Shown in pieces: positions 21,265 through 34,085 of a DNA stretch of 64,000 nucleotides. The position numbers were made by a program, and so were the translations under genes. The stretch spans positions 51,092,811 through 51,156,810 of the forward strand of contig CM037584.1 of NCBI GenBank assembly GCA_021018995.1, in the 5' to 3' direction. The notes beneath the pieces were generated by a model that was not told the origin of the DNA, did not search any database, and saw only the letters and a list, made by a program, of their open reading frames with translations. The stretch comes from Chloranthus sessilifolius (lineage: Eukaryota; Streptophyta; Magnoliopsida; Chloranthales; Chloranthaceae). Position 1 is the first letter of the stretch. Each line of letters opens with the position of its first letter.

Positions 21265-22967
21265 GAAAAAAATAGAAATCAGAATCAAATCAATAACTAG
21301 AATAACCATATTCAAAATGAAAAAATTCAAACTGGAAATGGATCTTTCTAATTCTCAAATAATTAGGGGCAAGGGTTTGGTAAAGAAAGATTTTTTGTTT
21401 TTATTATCATAAGGTGAGTTAGTCCTCATGTTTGGTAAAAAGAATCATATTCACCGTAGCTACTACAGCGACACCGCACCCCCTTTTTTAGGGGAGAGGC
21501 ACCCTCCATCCACTTCACCTTTTCCGCATGTGTTCGTCGTTTGGGTGGGGCTTTAGAACATTGATCTAAACTATTGCAACATGTACAAAATCGATGTACA
21601 AGTGCGCCACTTAAATTGAATTATGACCCAGAGAACTATATCGGTAGCCCCTACCATACTTTTGTTAGATTTAAACCGTTGTAGTCAATTTCTCTTGTCG
21701 CCATGTGGTTAATTTTATGCAAAACGAGATTATTAGGTAACGACTGTTAGATGCATAAACTGTGGTTCGACTCCCAATTTCTGAAGATTTGGAGTATCAA
21801 ATCAATAAAACATGAGATTTAGAGAAATTTTTTTGTTTTTTAAATCGCAGTTAAATGTACGTTTTGCAACCTCATAGAATACATGAGGAGATTAAGAACA
21901 GTGGAAAACATAAAACAAAAAGTAATCTAACTCGGTAAGATCAAGCAGAATACATTGGCATTTATTTCATTAAAATATAATCAAATTAAGAACCACTAGG
22001 AAAACAAAACAAACTGAACTCTTCTCCATCCTCAGTTCGATGATCAACTTCAAAAGATACCGACGCAACCTTCCGGAATGATTATTGTAGAAAGCACCTT
22101 CTCTCTTGCTAGAAATGCAAGGTCAATCGTTTTGCAACTTTCAGCCTCTTGGTGATCGGAAAGGCTGCAAAATTTAGCCCTCAGAAAATATAATATCTTG
22201 CAGAGACTCCCCTCCTAACTCTCTGTTTTATGTTTCAGTTAAAAAAAACCATGATTACCGCTTTCATGACAAAATCCCCCTCGAGTTAACTGTCATTACA
22301 AACTACTAAAATTGCTTCTTCTCAAGCTTTCTAAGACAGGTTTGCCCTTATCAGTAGTTGCCCATGCCAGCATGCAAGATGAGATGATAAGTAGACCAAA
22401 TTGTATGGCACATAATAACACAGCCTAGGCTGACCTGTTGGGCCTCCGGGCCAGACCGTTCTATCAGCCAAATCAGATTTGGGGGTCTGACATGACAAGC
22501 AGGCCTCAAAATGATAATAATTAATAAAATAACTGTTTGCTGATTTTTAGATATAAAGTAAAACATTCTTGGATATAACGTAGCCGTTTGCCAATTTCAA
22601 AGAGGAATAATGCTCTCCTTCAACTCCAAAAATGTGAAAAAAAATCATGTCAAATAAACAGGCTCCAGCTTTAAGTTTCGAAGCCATTTGTCTGCTATAA
22701 TTTCGTAGCTGAACTTTTGACTGTTATTCAACAAATATTATCATCAAACATCACTTCCCCCTCCCTCTTTAGAAATACAATTGAGAAACCAGGAAAAAAA
22801 GGAACCATAAGATTGGAGTAAAAAAACTAACAATTGGTAACAATTTTAACAGTGCTAAAAGACCATTCACTAACCAAAATTGCAGCCGCCATTTCAGCAA
22901 CTACCACCCTTTTGTCACTGTAACTGGTCGCCATCCAATTCTCCAACTCGCTATTTTCAGCAATAAC
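19721..22967. other. Intergenic region between convergent CSTF77 and P5A ATPase genes
   Basis: It holds the 3' UTRs of both genes and AT-rich DNA. A possible AATAAA for CSTF77 lies at 20273. An (AT)20 run is at 21223-21262. No conserved frame or element with clear ends was found. Fragments with CCGGTTCG-like words near 20560 and 21140 hint at an old transposon but do not align well enough to call. Confidence 0.6.
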
Positions 22968-24083
22968 TCAAACGCGCTTCTTCTCTAGAGTAGCTGCTGC
23001 AGCTGCCTGCTTTTGCCGTCTCCTCCAGGCTGGGACCCGCCCCGGGAATGCCCACCTCAACATCCTCTCCCATACAAAGCAGCCCAAAAACATCAGGAAA
23101 GCCCAAACCAGCAGCTTCCATCGTAATCCCTCGGGCAGTGGCACCAACTTCAACCAGTCATTCAAATCCCTAAACACATCTGATGCAATTACTATAAAAA
23201 ACCCAGCAGCAGCCAGGAGAGCATATAAGAATGGTTTGTTCTCCGGAATACTCTGGTTGAACGGATGGCCCATGTAGTTCACTGCAAATGTGGCCACCTG
23301 AACCATCAAACTCACCATATACGATACAGTGTTGACCAGGTTCGGGTGGAAATCAGAATCCGGCTCAATACACTCCTCCGGCATGTACTTTCCAGCTTCA
23401 TTGACAGCTGAGATTAAGAAGAAAATATGGGCTGCAAATTGGCCGAGGAGGGAGAGGAAAACGTAGAGACAGAAGATGTTGGGGTGGGGACGGGCAGCAG
23501 ATAGAGTCGGGAGAGGGCGGGCATGGGAGATAAATAGGAAGAAGGCGGCAGTAAAGACACCGCTGATGGTGGCCTGGATATCACCAAGCTTCACACCATC
23601 TAGGTACATAACGCTTAACACATAGGCCGTAGCGAGGCAGTTTAGGCCTAGGATCTTGAACATTTGGAGCGTGGTGACTAACGTACTACGGCCCTGACGG
23701 ATGATGTCAGTGGAAGGGGCCACAGATGCGTGTTTTGCGGTGAAAGGAGAAGCCATGGAAGCATCTCCAAGTTTGACAACAGGCGGGGCCCGTCCATCAC
23801 CCTCCTCATTCATCTCGTCCATCAGCTTCTTCAGCTTCTGACGCTGCTTCTCAGCTGCTGTTAGATGGCGGTTGGTGCTTGACGAAGGACCACTGCTGGA
23901 TCGTGTTCTTCCTTGACTGTCGCCATTTTGATTAACAATACCCAAAGGAGTTAGTGGTGATTCGGTTGTGGGCTTTGGCTTCTTTGATTTTCCAGTCTTT
24001 GTTTCTGATTTTGAAGTCTGGGAAGATGGATCACCCGGTTGAGCTGGTGGTACTGCATTCAGAAGGGCAACGCCTACATGGGC
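22968..24083 (-). CDS. PDR2: P5A ATPase terminal exon: C-terminal membrane domain
   Basis: This 1116-nt exon encodes the last 371 residues. It starts after an AG with [11 protein letters not shown], continues with a low-complexity Ser/Pro/Lys linker of about 80 residues that is variable in plants, then the conserved [20 protein letters not shown] segment and [15 protein letters not shown]. Six transmembrane segments follow (for example [105 protein letters not shown]). The end is basic ([18 protein letters not shown]), and a lysine-rich cytosolic tail fits an ER membrane protein. An open frame continues seven codons upstream of 24083, but that stretch is intron because it follows no conserved sequence. 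Confidence 0.95.
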   Translation of the reverse strand, partial: AHVGVALLNAVPPAQPGDPSSQTSKSETKTGKSKKPKPTTESPLTPLGIVNQNGDSQGRTRSSSGPSSSTNRHLTAAEKQRQKLKKLMDEMNEEGDGRAPPVVKLGDASMASPFTAKHASVAPSTDIIRQGRSTLVTTLQMFKILGLNCLATAYVLSVMYLDGVKLGDIQATISGVFTAAFFLFISHARPLPTLSAARPHPNIFCLYVFLSLLGQFAAHIFFLISAVNEAGKYMPEECIEPDSDFHPNLVNTVSYMVSLMVQVATFAVNYMGHPFNQSIPENKPFLYALLAAAGFFIVIASDVFRDLNDWLKLVPLPEGLRWKLLVWAFLMFLGCFVWERMLRWAFPGRVPAWRRRQKQAAAAATLEKKRV

Positions 24084-24689
24084 CTGAAAAGTTCGTCCTT
24101 TCATTTACCTTTTGGTTCAAGAATGGAAAATCATTTTGTAAAATGAAGACAATAAGTGCAGCAAATGACATGGAAGAAGAAGAAACCTTCCCTAACCAAA
24201 CTGTATTTTGACACATCACCTTGATACACATTAACACGAACCAGCATATGTCAAAATCTTTGGGAAACTAAATTGACACTTTGAAAACCGTAACAGCTAA
24301 ATCCAAGGAAAGAGTTCAATAACCTAAACAGGTCCACAGAGACCAGAAGAATTTGTGGGCTGTGGCCCTCTACATAGAAGTCGGAGATTAATAAGCATGT
24401 GCTTTCACTTATAACTCTAGGGATTGGGGTAGCGGCCAAGACTCATGGTCCATTGCTCACAAGAGTCACAGCATCTTTCCCTCAAAGGTTTCATTCGTGA
24501 AAATCAAATCTCCAAACCCAAAAGATACACGACCATGATCTGTTAACACAGACTTGATGTACATGCATACAGCCGATATCTGAATATCTAAAAAACGAAC
24601 AAATAGCAGCTGAATGAAGACCCGGAACTGAAGCCACACAACCAAATGCCAAATTCTTAAGCAAAACTTAGTCACAGCCATGGAAAGTA

Positions 24690-24762
<73 letters not shown>

Positions 24763-27370
24763 TAAAATTCAAAATCACATTCCCAATTCAAAATACAAAA
24801 GAGCAGAACTTCTCCCAAGAACCAATCATTTAAAATTTTGATCTAGAATGGCAGCTTGGGTTCAGTGGCTTGCAAATGGGCAAGAACAGGTCCAGCCACA
24901 AATTTTCAATTAGGCAAAAAATCCAGGCCCAAGACCCGCAAGTTTATAATTAAACAGGCCAGGCCTGGTGGGATAACCCAGACCGCTACATAGAAGGTAG
25001 GACCAGATCAGTCAATGGAGGGGAGGCCGAGCCCCTTAGAACCCCAAGGTTTCCGGTGTAAACTTTAAACCACAGTTGCATATCTAAGGAGAGAATGGGT
25101 GAAAGGGTAGGAGTAAAAGATACGAAAAATGATGTCATCCAACAAATTGTGAATTGGAAGATTCATTAGATAAAATTTTATCATTGTTGGCAAAACTACT
25201 CCGGAGATGATTCTTATGTAAGGGGGGTTCCCCAAGGTTGAAAAATAAGAGTTATATTGCGAACTGTTATATAAAACACCAAGGGAAGTATGTTTATACT
25301 TATAGATCAAGGGAGCATGTTTCTTGTTGTTGGCAAACATACTCTAGTACATGATAATCATTTGTGCGAGATATGGTAAAAGGTCATATCGAACAGCAAT
25401 ACATGATTCATAGATCTAGCAATCATATTCAAAATTGAAATATTACACATTTATAATAAAAAAAAATTTTATTCTTAGGATGCAGCAAAAAATATATTGT
25501 TAAAGAGAAGAAAATGAACTACAAAATCACAAAAGGAGAAATGCATGTTGGGTACATAAAAGCAATAGTAAAACAATCCAAAGATTGTGCTTCCTTATTT
25601 ATAACATTACTCTGAAAAATCAATCAGTCACAAAGACAGTTTTAAAGTTCAAACTTCAAAGTACCTATTTTTACCAATTATAAATTAAGTACAATAGTCA
25701 AAAGGCATGAGAAGCACAAATAAATACAATGGCGGGTCCAGTATTTTCTTCTAAGGGAGGCAAAAAATCAATTTATATTAAAAACAAGTAATTTTTTTTA
25801 TAAATATAAGATACCTTTTATCATTCAATTATAAAAAGAAAATTCCCTAGAAAGGAAGGTGTGGGCTGTGGTGGTATTTTTTTACTCTCTGAACATGTTA
25901 GCAATACCTTAAAGCACAAAAGAGATAGGTACAAGGGATACTTCAAAATAGGGAAATAATTAAAAAGGACATTATTTGGTAAGGAAAGAGCGTTGGTATT
26001 AGGTAAGTGACCCGAATGCTAGGTGACCTGGTTCACATATCACTTTCTGGGAAATGTGTCACACGGTTTCATCATACGTGCCATGTGATTTGAAAACCTT
26101 GATCAAAAAATCTATGGTGTCGAAGATATATGATTCAAAATAATCAACGGCTTTCTAACTAATGAGAACCATATAAATCTTTGACACCATTAATTTCAAA
26201 AGTATTGACTGCTTTGCATCACATTTTAGACACCATATCTCATTAAACTATAAGTTTTGAATTACAAACAAGTGGCACATGTCCCAAGAAGAGACAGGGA
26301 ACACGGCACCTAACACTTGGACCACATATATAAAATGAAACCTTAAAAGAAAATGGAAAGAAAAAGACTGATGGCACAGGGATAGCCCTTTTCATTTTCT
26401 TACCTTAATTGAAGAGTTGGGATTAGGTAAGCAGACCAATGCCCGATGACTTGGAACTTGAGTTACTTTAAGATGTGTTGTGATGTGGAATCATCCTGTG
26501 TGGCGTCTAATCGGTGCACCATGATCTAGAGATCTTTGATGCAAAAGATTGGGACCAAAAATGGTTCTATCATCTGGTCGAAGCAGTCAAATGTCATCTA
26601 AAATTAACGGCTCCATGTAAATCCAACATAAGGTTAATTTTAGATGGCACATTGAATCAGGTGATGGAGGTCTTGGGACCAAATCTTTTACCACATAGAT
26701 CCTGAGATCATGGGGTAAAATCACAAGGAATGCATGGCGTGCATACCCAAATGTAACCCAAATACCAAAAGTGTTGACGCTCAGATAGGGTAACCAATAC
26801 CACCTCTAATTGGAGTTACTTTCCTTCCATTGCTATAAATCACAATAAACAAGAATATAGGAAACACAATTAATACATTCACACATTAAACTAGATAAAA
26901 AGAATTCTTTTTTATACAAATAAGATAAGTTTTTTATATAAAGAGGATATACATTTAATGCTATAATTAATGCTTTCACACTTGATGCTAAACTTGAGAA
27001 AATTATGATGTAATAATTTTTTTTTTTATACAAACATTCTAAAATCTCACAAAAGCATCGTTTTTCCATAATTGTGTGTATAGACATAGTAAAATTTTAG
27101 GGGGGCCGTGCCCCCTAAAATTATGGGTCCACCCTTATATATACATGGTATCGAAACTAGTCGATACGGATACGTATTGGTTTTGCCGAGAATTGACACA
27201 GATGCCACCCAACACAGGTATCAGGGTGGTAGTGGTATCAGACTGATAGGGTGTCGCATCGGTCAATACTGATACAATAAATTTTTATTTTTATTTTTTT
27301 TAAAAGAGTTTTGGTATCGGCAATAGCTTATCGGTATTGGCCGATACCGTGTGTGTGTGCGTATATATAT

Positions 27371-27406
<36 letters not shown>

Positions 27407-30400
27407 TTAGGAGTATGGATTCAAACCCACCTGAGGTGCTAGGTTTGAACCAGACGGCTTCTACGTGAGATCCAATGCAAGGTTGTCAAATGCGCGAAGC
27501 GGTAGACCCTTTTGGGACCTAGGCGGGGGGCTTAAGCGGCAAGGTTTTTTTTTTAAAAATTTACACATTTATTGTAAGCAACCATGCAAACTGTAGAATG
27601 AAAATAAAAGAAAAAATAATGATAATTATTTACCAACTAAACCAACTAAATAAACAAAATAGCTCAAATCTCTGCAATTTTGTGTGTACTAGTATATAAC
27701 CATTATCGCATGTCAAAATGCGAGAATAATTCAACAATGGATAAATTCAAAAAAAAAAATTGGATTGTGTATATTGATGGGGAAATCCAATTCAAGCAGC
27801 CACCCGTAACTTATCAAAGGCAAAAGAAGAATATGACAGTGGTCCGGAAGAACTGTGCAGATTCACAGAATTTATGAGCGTTTTAGTCGATCGATCGATC
27901 TCAGACTTTCAATTGATCAATTGTGGACAGAGCCTTCGGGCGAATTTATTATTTATCAGTCGATCGATCGACAGTGAGTCAAGTCCGCCAAAAGACAGGA
28001 TTTCGATTTTCTTTGGCAAAACTTGTCATTTTAGTGTTTTAAGTTTTTAGGACTATTCTACCTCGAGTTAGGGTTTGCTTTGCCTATTTAAAGGCTTGTA
28101 AAAACACTTTTATTCATTGATGATTAATATAATATTGCTTTTGCAAAGTTTGAGAGTTTTGATTAAGCTTTCTGTAAGGGTAGGATTCTCTCAACCGAAG
28201 GGCGATTCTTCGTCCCACGTGCGGTTTGGTACGAGGCCAACTTTTCTCTCCTTTCTATCATCTTTGATCTACGAGTTATGTAAGTATTTAAACCCTAACT
28301 TATCCATTCATCATTAAAACCATTATTCGCCTTTCATTTCACACGGTATCGAAAGAACCCACTTGTGAGTTCGTTCGAAACCCTAATATTGTTGGAGATC
28401 TAGTCGTTCGTTAAGAACTCTAGTCTTCTAAATCCGTTAGGGAACGTACGCGAAAGTAACACTAGTTAGGGCTAGAATTAAGTTATTTAATTGAATCTAT
28501 TGCTATTTTCTGTAATAAACTATAAGGGGATTTGTCTTTTAATTGTTTACTTTAATTTTCTATTAATCTCAGCCCTAGCATTGCATTGTGTTAGTTTTTC
28601 GCATCAGATTGGTATCAGAGATTTGTCAGTTTAAGATTGTCGGTGTTCATATAAATTCTAGGGTTCATTTTGTTTTGTCTTGAATAGTAATGGATCCCAT
28701 TAAGATAGAAGCCCTCATTAGGGAACTTGCGTCTAAATTGACTGCAAATCAAACCGATCTTCAAGCCCAAATGACTGATCACCACAATCAATTGCAAAAC
28801 CAATTGCGTGATCAACAAGCCCGACATGAGGCTTTGGTGACCCGTGTTGAAGAGATGAATGAGGTCATCACTGAGAATCATTATCGAGTCCACATTAATC
28901 ACCGTAGGAGAGATGGTCCTCACCGGCGAGATATCCAAACCAATCAGGAAGACAAAACTATGAAGTCCGTTAAATAGACGCTCCTACTTTTGATGGGAAA
29001 AGACAACCTAAAGTCTATCTCGAGTGGGTGATCGGCATGGAAAACTACTTCGATTGATATGTCATGTTTGAGGAGCGTAAAGTCTGATTTGCCAAGGTCA
29101 AGCTTATGGGCTTTATTGGATGGGATTAGAGCATCGCAGGCAATCCCAGAGTCTTCTTCCCATTTTCACATGGGATGATATGAAGATCCAACTGAACGAG
29201 AAGTATGTTCCTCTTTCCTATGATGAACGTCTTCTTGATCAGTAGCAATCACTGCGCCAAGGGAATTCACCGGTCACAGAGTACATTGACAAGTTTGAAT
29301 ACCTAATATCTCAGGCCAATATGGATGAACTGGAAAGAGTTACTTTATCCATACCCATTTACAGACCTAGATGAGTGTTTTTCTAGGGTCGAAAAGTTAA
29401 AACGGTACCTCAAGACCCTCAAACCAAACGTTTCAATACCAGTGGGTCCGGTTATAGGTCTAATTATTCTGAGTCAAAACCCAACGTCAATACCCCATCG
29501 GCTAGGTCCAACTCAATTGCTACACCAATAACCATAGTTTATTAGGGTAAAGGTCCAATGCTTGAAAGCCCTAAGAGTGGTGGTCAAAACAAGTGTTACA
29601 AGTGCCATGACATCGGACATTTTGCAGCACAATGTCCCTCTCGAAACTTATTCATAGCTGAGGACCCTGAGAATGAGCACAATGAGGGAGAAGAAGTTTA
29701 TGAGCCTGAATTGTTCCCTAGTGATGAGGAAGATCTTGCAGGGGAACGGATTGTGGCTCGTCTTAGGGAAATCTCCTACCCCGTTGAGGAGGGTAATACC
29801 TTATGAGCTCTTGTGGTTAGATGTGCTCTAGCCCAATCTAAGGAGAGTGAAGATTTGCTATAAGATAATATCTTTTATACCGTAGCCAAGTGTGGTGAGA
29901 AAGTTTGTCGAATCATTGTCGATAGTAGAAGTTGTGTCAATGTTGTTTCCGAAAGTACAGTTTCTCGCTTAGGACTTGCACCCGTAGCTCGCCCGTGACC
30001 CTATAAAATTGCTTGAGTCAATTCATCACCAATCCCCGTTTCACGAAGGTGTCAGGTTCTTATACAATTTGGTTCGAATAAGGACACCTTATGGTGCGAT
30101 GTTGTGCTTATGAATGTGGGGCATATCATCCTTGGAAGGTCGTGATTGTATGATATGGACGGTACATTGTTCGGGAGATCAAACATGTGTCTTTCATGCA
30201 CAACGAAAATAAAATAAAGATCAATCCTTTACCTCCTAAAGCAGCTACTGTGAAACGAACAAGTCAAATGATAAAGGCCTAATTGAGAGAGAGAAGACAT
30301 CTAAGGTCGTTCACATTATTAGCCCTTTAAAGTTTGAACGAGATGCTAAGACAGAGGACATTGTCTATGTCCATGTTACAATTGAAACATCCAAAAGCCA

Positions 30401-33400
30401 AGTGTGGAGTTTCCGAAAGAGGTTGAACCGATAATGAACGAATTTCGGGATGGCTTTCCCAAAGACCTTCCAAATGAGTTACTACCTTTACGGGACATCC
30501 AACACGTCATTGATTTGGTTCTTGGATCTACTTTACCTAACTTGCCCCACTATCTCATGAATCCTTCTGAACACTCAGAGTTAAAAAGGCAAGTTGATGA
30601 ACTTCTCCATAAGTGACGCGGGACGATAACCCTAAAATGCGGAATATGATTTTAATGCGATTTGCCGAAATTAATTAGAATTTAATCAAGCGTAATCTCA
30701 AAGCTATCTTAAATACCTTAGGGTTCAGAGAATTCAGGTTGGTAGATCACACGAGATCCAGTTAGGGTCCAGTCCGATGCGCGAGTACTATTAGATTTGA
30801 GGCAAGATCGGCCTAGAGATAGAACTCTAGCTTTTCCAGGCTTAGGCGTTCGTCTTCGATCCGATGTAGATTCATGGTTCGAACCAGGGTGGCGGAAATA
30901 GGTTATGGGTCTGTAATAGGTTTTGGTTTTGTAACAGATTTATGGTTTTCGGATCGGTTTATGGTTTAGAAAAAGGTGTTGGCTATGTTTGATTTAGGGT
31001 TTCAAATAGGCTTAGGGTTTTGGGATCGAAAGGAAACAATTAGGCTACGGTGTAGGGAAGCAAAACATGGATCGAGAGATAACCAATATAATAGAGAAGA
31101 TAACAATGGCTTTTAGGAATCACTCCCTTGGCCTCACACCAAACCCATCTCGAAAAAGAATATTCAAGCATAAAAGCATTCAAAATATTCAATAACTAAT
31201 TAAAAAGTCTTTACAAGCCTCTATATATAGGCCACTAATAATTAAAATTGAAATAAAGAGTTCTAATAGAAATAAAACAAAAAGCTAAAAACTCAAATTT
31301 GGGCTTAATCCACGGCGTCACGACGTCCGTAGTGCCACAGACGTCCGTGACCTACTGAACGATGAAGGAGCAAAATCACGGGACGTCGCCGGTGTTTCAC
31401 GGACGTAATCGCATTCACATGAAGTAACTTTTTTTTTTTTCCGAAGTTGAAATTCTATTGCGGTTCAACTTCAATACTTTCAATCTTGACGTTCCGTCAT
31501 TCTCCTCCACTCAAAATGTTTCATCACCGATGAAACACGCATGTGACTTTGGACTCGGTCTCCTCTCCTCTTCTTTCGACGCCGATAATCTGTTATGGCC
31601 CCAAATCCAAGGCTCTGAACTTGGCGTTCCCGTCATCCTCTTAGCTCAAAATGTTTCATCACCGATGAAACACGCACATGGTAATCTTGATCAAGTGTAT
31701 CGAACTCGCAGGAGAACTCTCAACTAGCCCAAACAATCTCGGCTCCCGACGATGATCCGCATCTTGGTTGATTGTGGCGGGGACGCACGGTAATCCTCTC
31801 CTTGATGAACCAAATAACTTGCCAACCCACTCTAACAAATATTTTGAAGCTTCTCATCAACTCTCCCGAACCTGAAGGAATTCATCCCCGATGAAATGTG
31901 ATCGCGATATCGGTTGGGATGACGAGAACTCAAATGGCAAGCTCTTTCATCATTGGTCCATGTACTCTCGGTAGGCGAAGTATCAACAGATAATTTGTAG
32001 TGATTGTTGCTTGAATTAATCTTGTATTTAATTTCGGCATGCAATGCAAAATGAAACTCAAAACTTGACTCACAACAAGACTCGGAATGTGAAGCGGAAT
32101 GCAACTCGAGACTATGATGTGTGAGTGTATCTATGGATTCGATACTCTCATGTGCATGCGACTCGACCACCGACAAGGACTCGTGCACACCGGGTTCTAC
32201 GGGCACCAACACATCATGCATATGCGACTCAGTAGATTCTTGTGTGGGTGACTCGGTTGACTCACGTATGGGAGACTCAATATTACTACTCACAAGGGAA
32301 ATAGAGGTTGTTTCAACACAAACTAGACTTTCGTCAACTTTTTCCATCTCCTCTTCACTCATTACGATACGAGGGTCGTACACTTCTTCCACTTCCCTAT
32401 TCTCAGGCTCCTTAGGATTCACTCTTTTGGGCAATAAATTCGAAGTGGGAAATTTTGTGGGGCATTGGTATGCAAAGTGTCCAAACCCTTGACACTTAAG
32501 ACAATCAGGACACTTATTTGTCTTAGTTCTCAAACTCTGTAGAAGGTGACGGTGTGTGAAAGGAACATATTGTTCGATAAGTTCCACCTTCATGTCCTCC
32601 CATGTGGAGATGACTTTATTCCGAAGAGACTCAGTGCGACATTCTAAGCGAGTCCAAAAAAATTTGGCATTACCCTCCAACTTTGTTTTCACTAACCTAA
32701 CTTTATACTCATTCGGTACGTCATACCAATCAAAATACTCTTCTACACTCGACAACCACTCCACAAAGGTTTTGGGGTTTAGCTCTCCATCAAAACATGG
32801 AACTTCATCCCGAATAGATTTTAGAAACTTTCGGATGGGGATCATTCTGGGTTCACGCTGATGAGGGTATTCCCTAACTCTAGTCTCATCGCGACTGTTG
32901 AGACTTTGCCAAGAATTTGGTGTGCAACGGCTCCTATTATTTATTGCATACATTTGGGCTTTGATGTCCCTAAGGGCATCGACAATCTCGCTCATGCTCA
33001 TGGTGAACACGACTTATTAACGCAGGTGCTAAATGCCATGCAAACATGAACCACAATGGATGAGTAATTTTGTCAAACACATGACGTGCACATAAAAGCG
33101 AAAGAAGATGCAATGAAAATTAAAGTGACACACAATATGCCCTAACCTAGAAAACCTAGGTCTCTGATACCAAAACTGACGCGGGACGATAACCCTAAAA
33201 TGCGGAATATGATTTTAATGCGATTTGCCGAAATTAATTAGAATTTAATCAAGCGTAATCTCAAAGCTATCTTAAATACCTTAGGGTTCGGAGAATTCGT
33301 GTTGGTAGATCACACGAGATCCGATTAGGGTCCGATCCGTCTTGAGTACTATTAGATTTGAGGCAAGATCGGCCTAGAGATAGAACTCTAGCTTTTCCAG

Positions 33401-34032
33401 GCTTAGGCGTTCGTCTTCGATCCGATGTAGATTCATGGTTCGAACCAGGGTGGCGGAAATAGGTTATGGGTCTGTAATAGGTTTTGGTTTTGTAACAGGT
33501 TTATGGTTTTCGGATCGGTTTATGGTTTAGAAAAAGGTGTTGGCTATGTTTGATTTAGGGTTTCAAATAGGCTTAGGGTTTTGGGATCGAAAGGAAACAA
33601 TTAGGCTACGGTGTAGGGGAAGCAAACACAGATCGAGAGATAACCAATATAATAGAGAAGATAACAATGGCTTTTAGGAATCACTCCCTTGGCCTCACAC
33701 CAAACCCATCTCAGGCAAAGAATATTCAAGCATAAAAGCATTCAAAATATTCAATAACTAATTAAAAAGTCTTTACAAGCCTCTATATATAGGCCACCAA
33801 TAATTAAAATTCGAAATAAAGAGTTCTAATAGAAATAAAACACAAAAAAGGCAAGTTTTCGCTAAAAAAACTCAAATTTCGGAAGCCCGTCACGACGTCC
33901 ACGGACGTCCGTAGTGCCCCACGGACGTCCGTGACCTACGAACAGTGAAGGGGCAAAATCACGGACGTCCGCCAGTGTTTCACGGACGTCCGTCACTGTT
34001 CACGGACGTCCGTCACTGTTCACATGAACAGC

Positions 34033-34085
<53 letters not shown>

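Larger units (their letters stand above)
25727..27130. mobile_element. Non-autonomous hAT-like element carrying nested MITEs
   Basis: The left end AATGGCGGGTCCAGTATTTT and right end AAATTATGGGTCCACCCTT are imperfect inverted repeats of the widespread plant type, next to a C/G-rich GGGGGGCCGTGCCCCC. Flanks ATAAATAC and ATATATAC agree at 7 of 8 positions, as expected for an old hAT target duplication. There is no transposase. Two family A foldback MITEs (25992-26321, 26417-26762) lie inside. Confidence 0.5.

Noticed and set aside
23954-24211. + strand frame opposite the P5A terminal exon
   Set aside because: It runs antisense to conserved coding sequence and across its splice acceptor.
32121-32861. 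+ strand frames of 101-123 codons opposite the inner element's gag
   Set aside because: The - strand frame has the gag core and zinc knuckle; these are its shadows.
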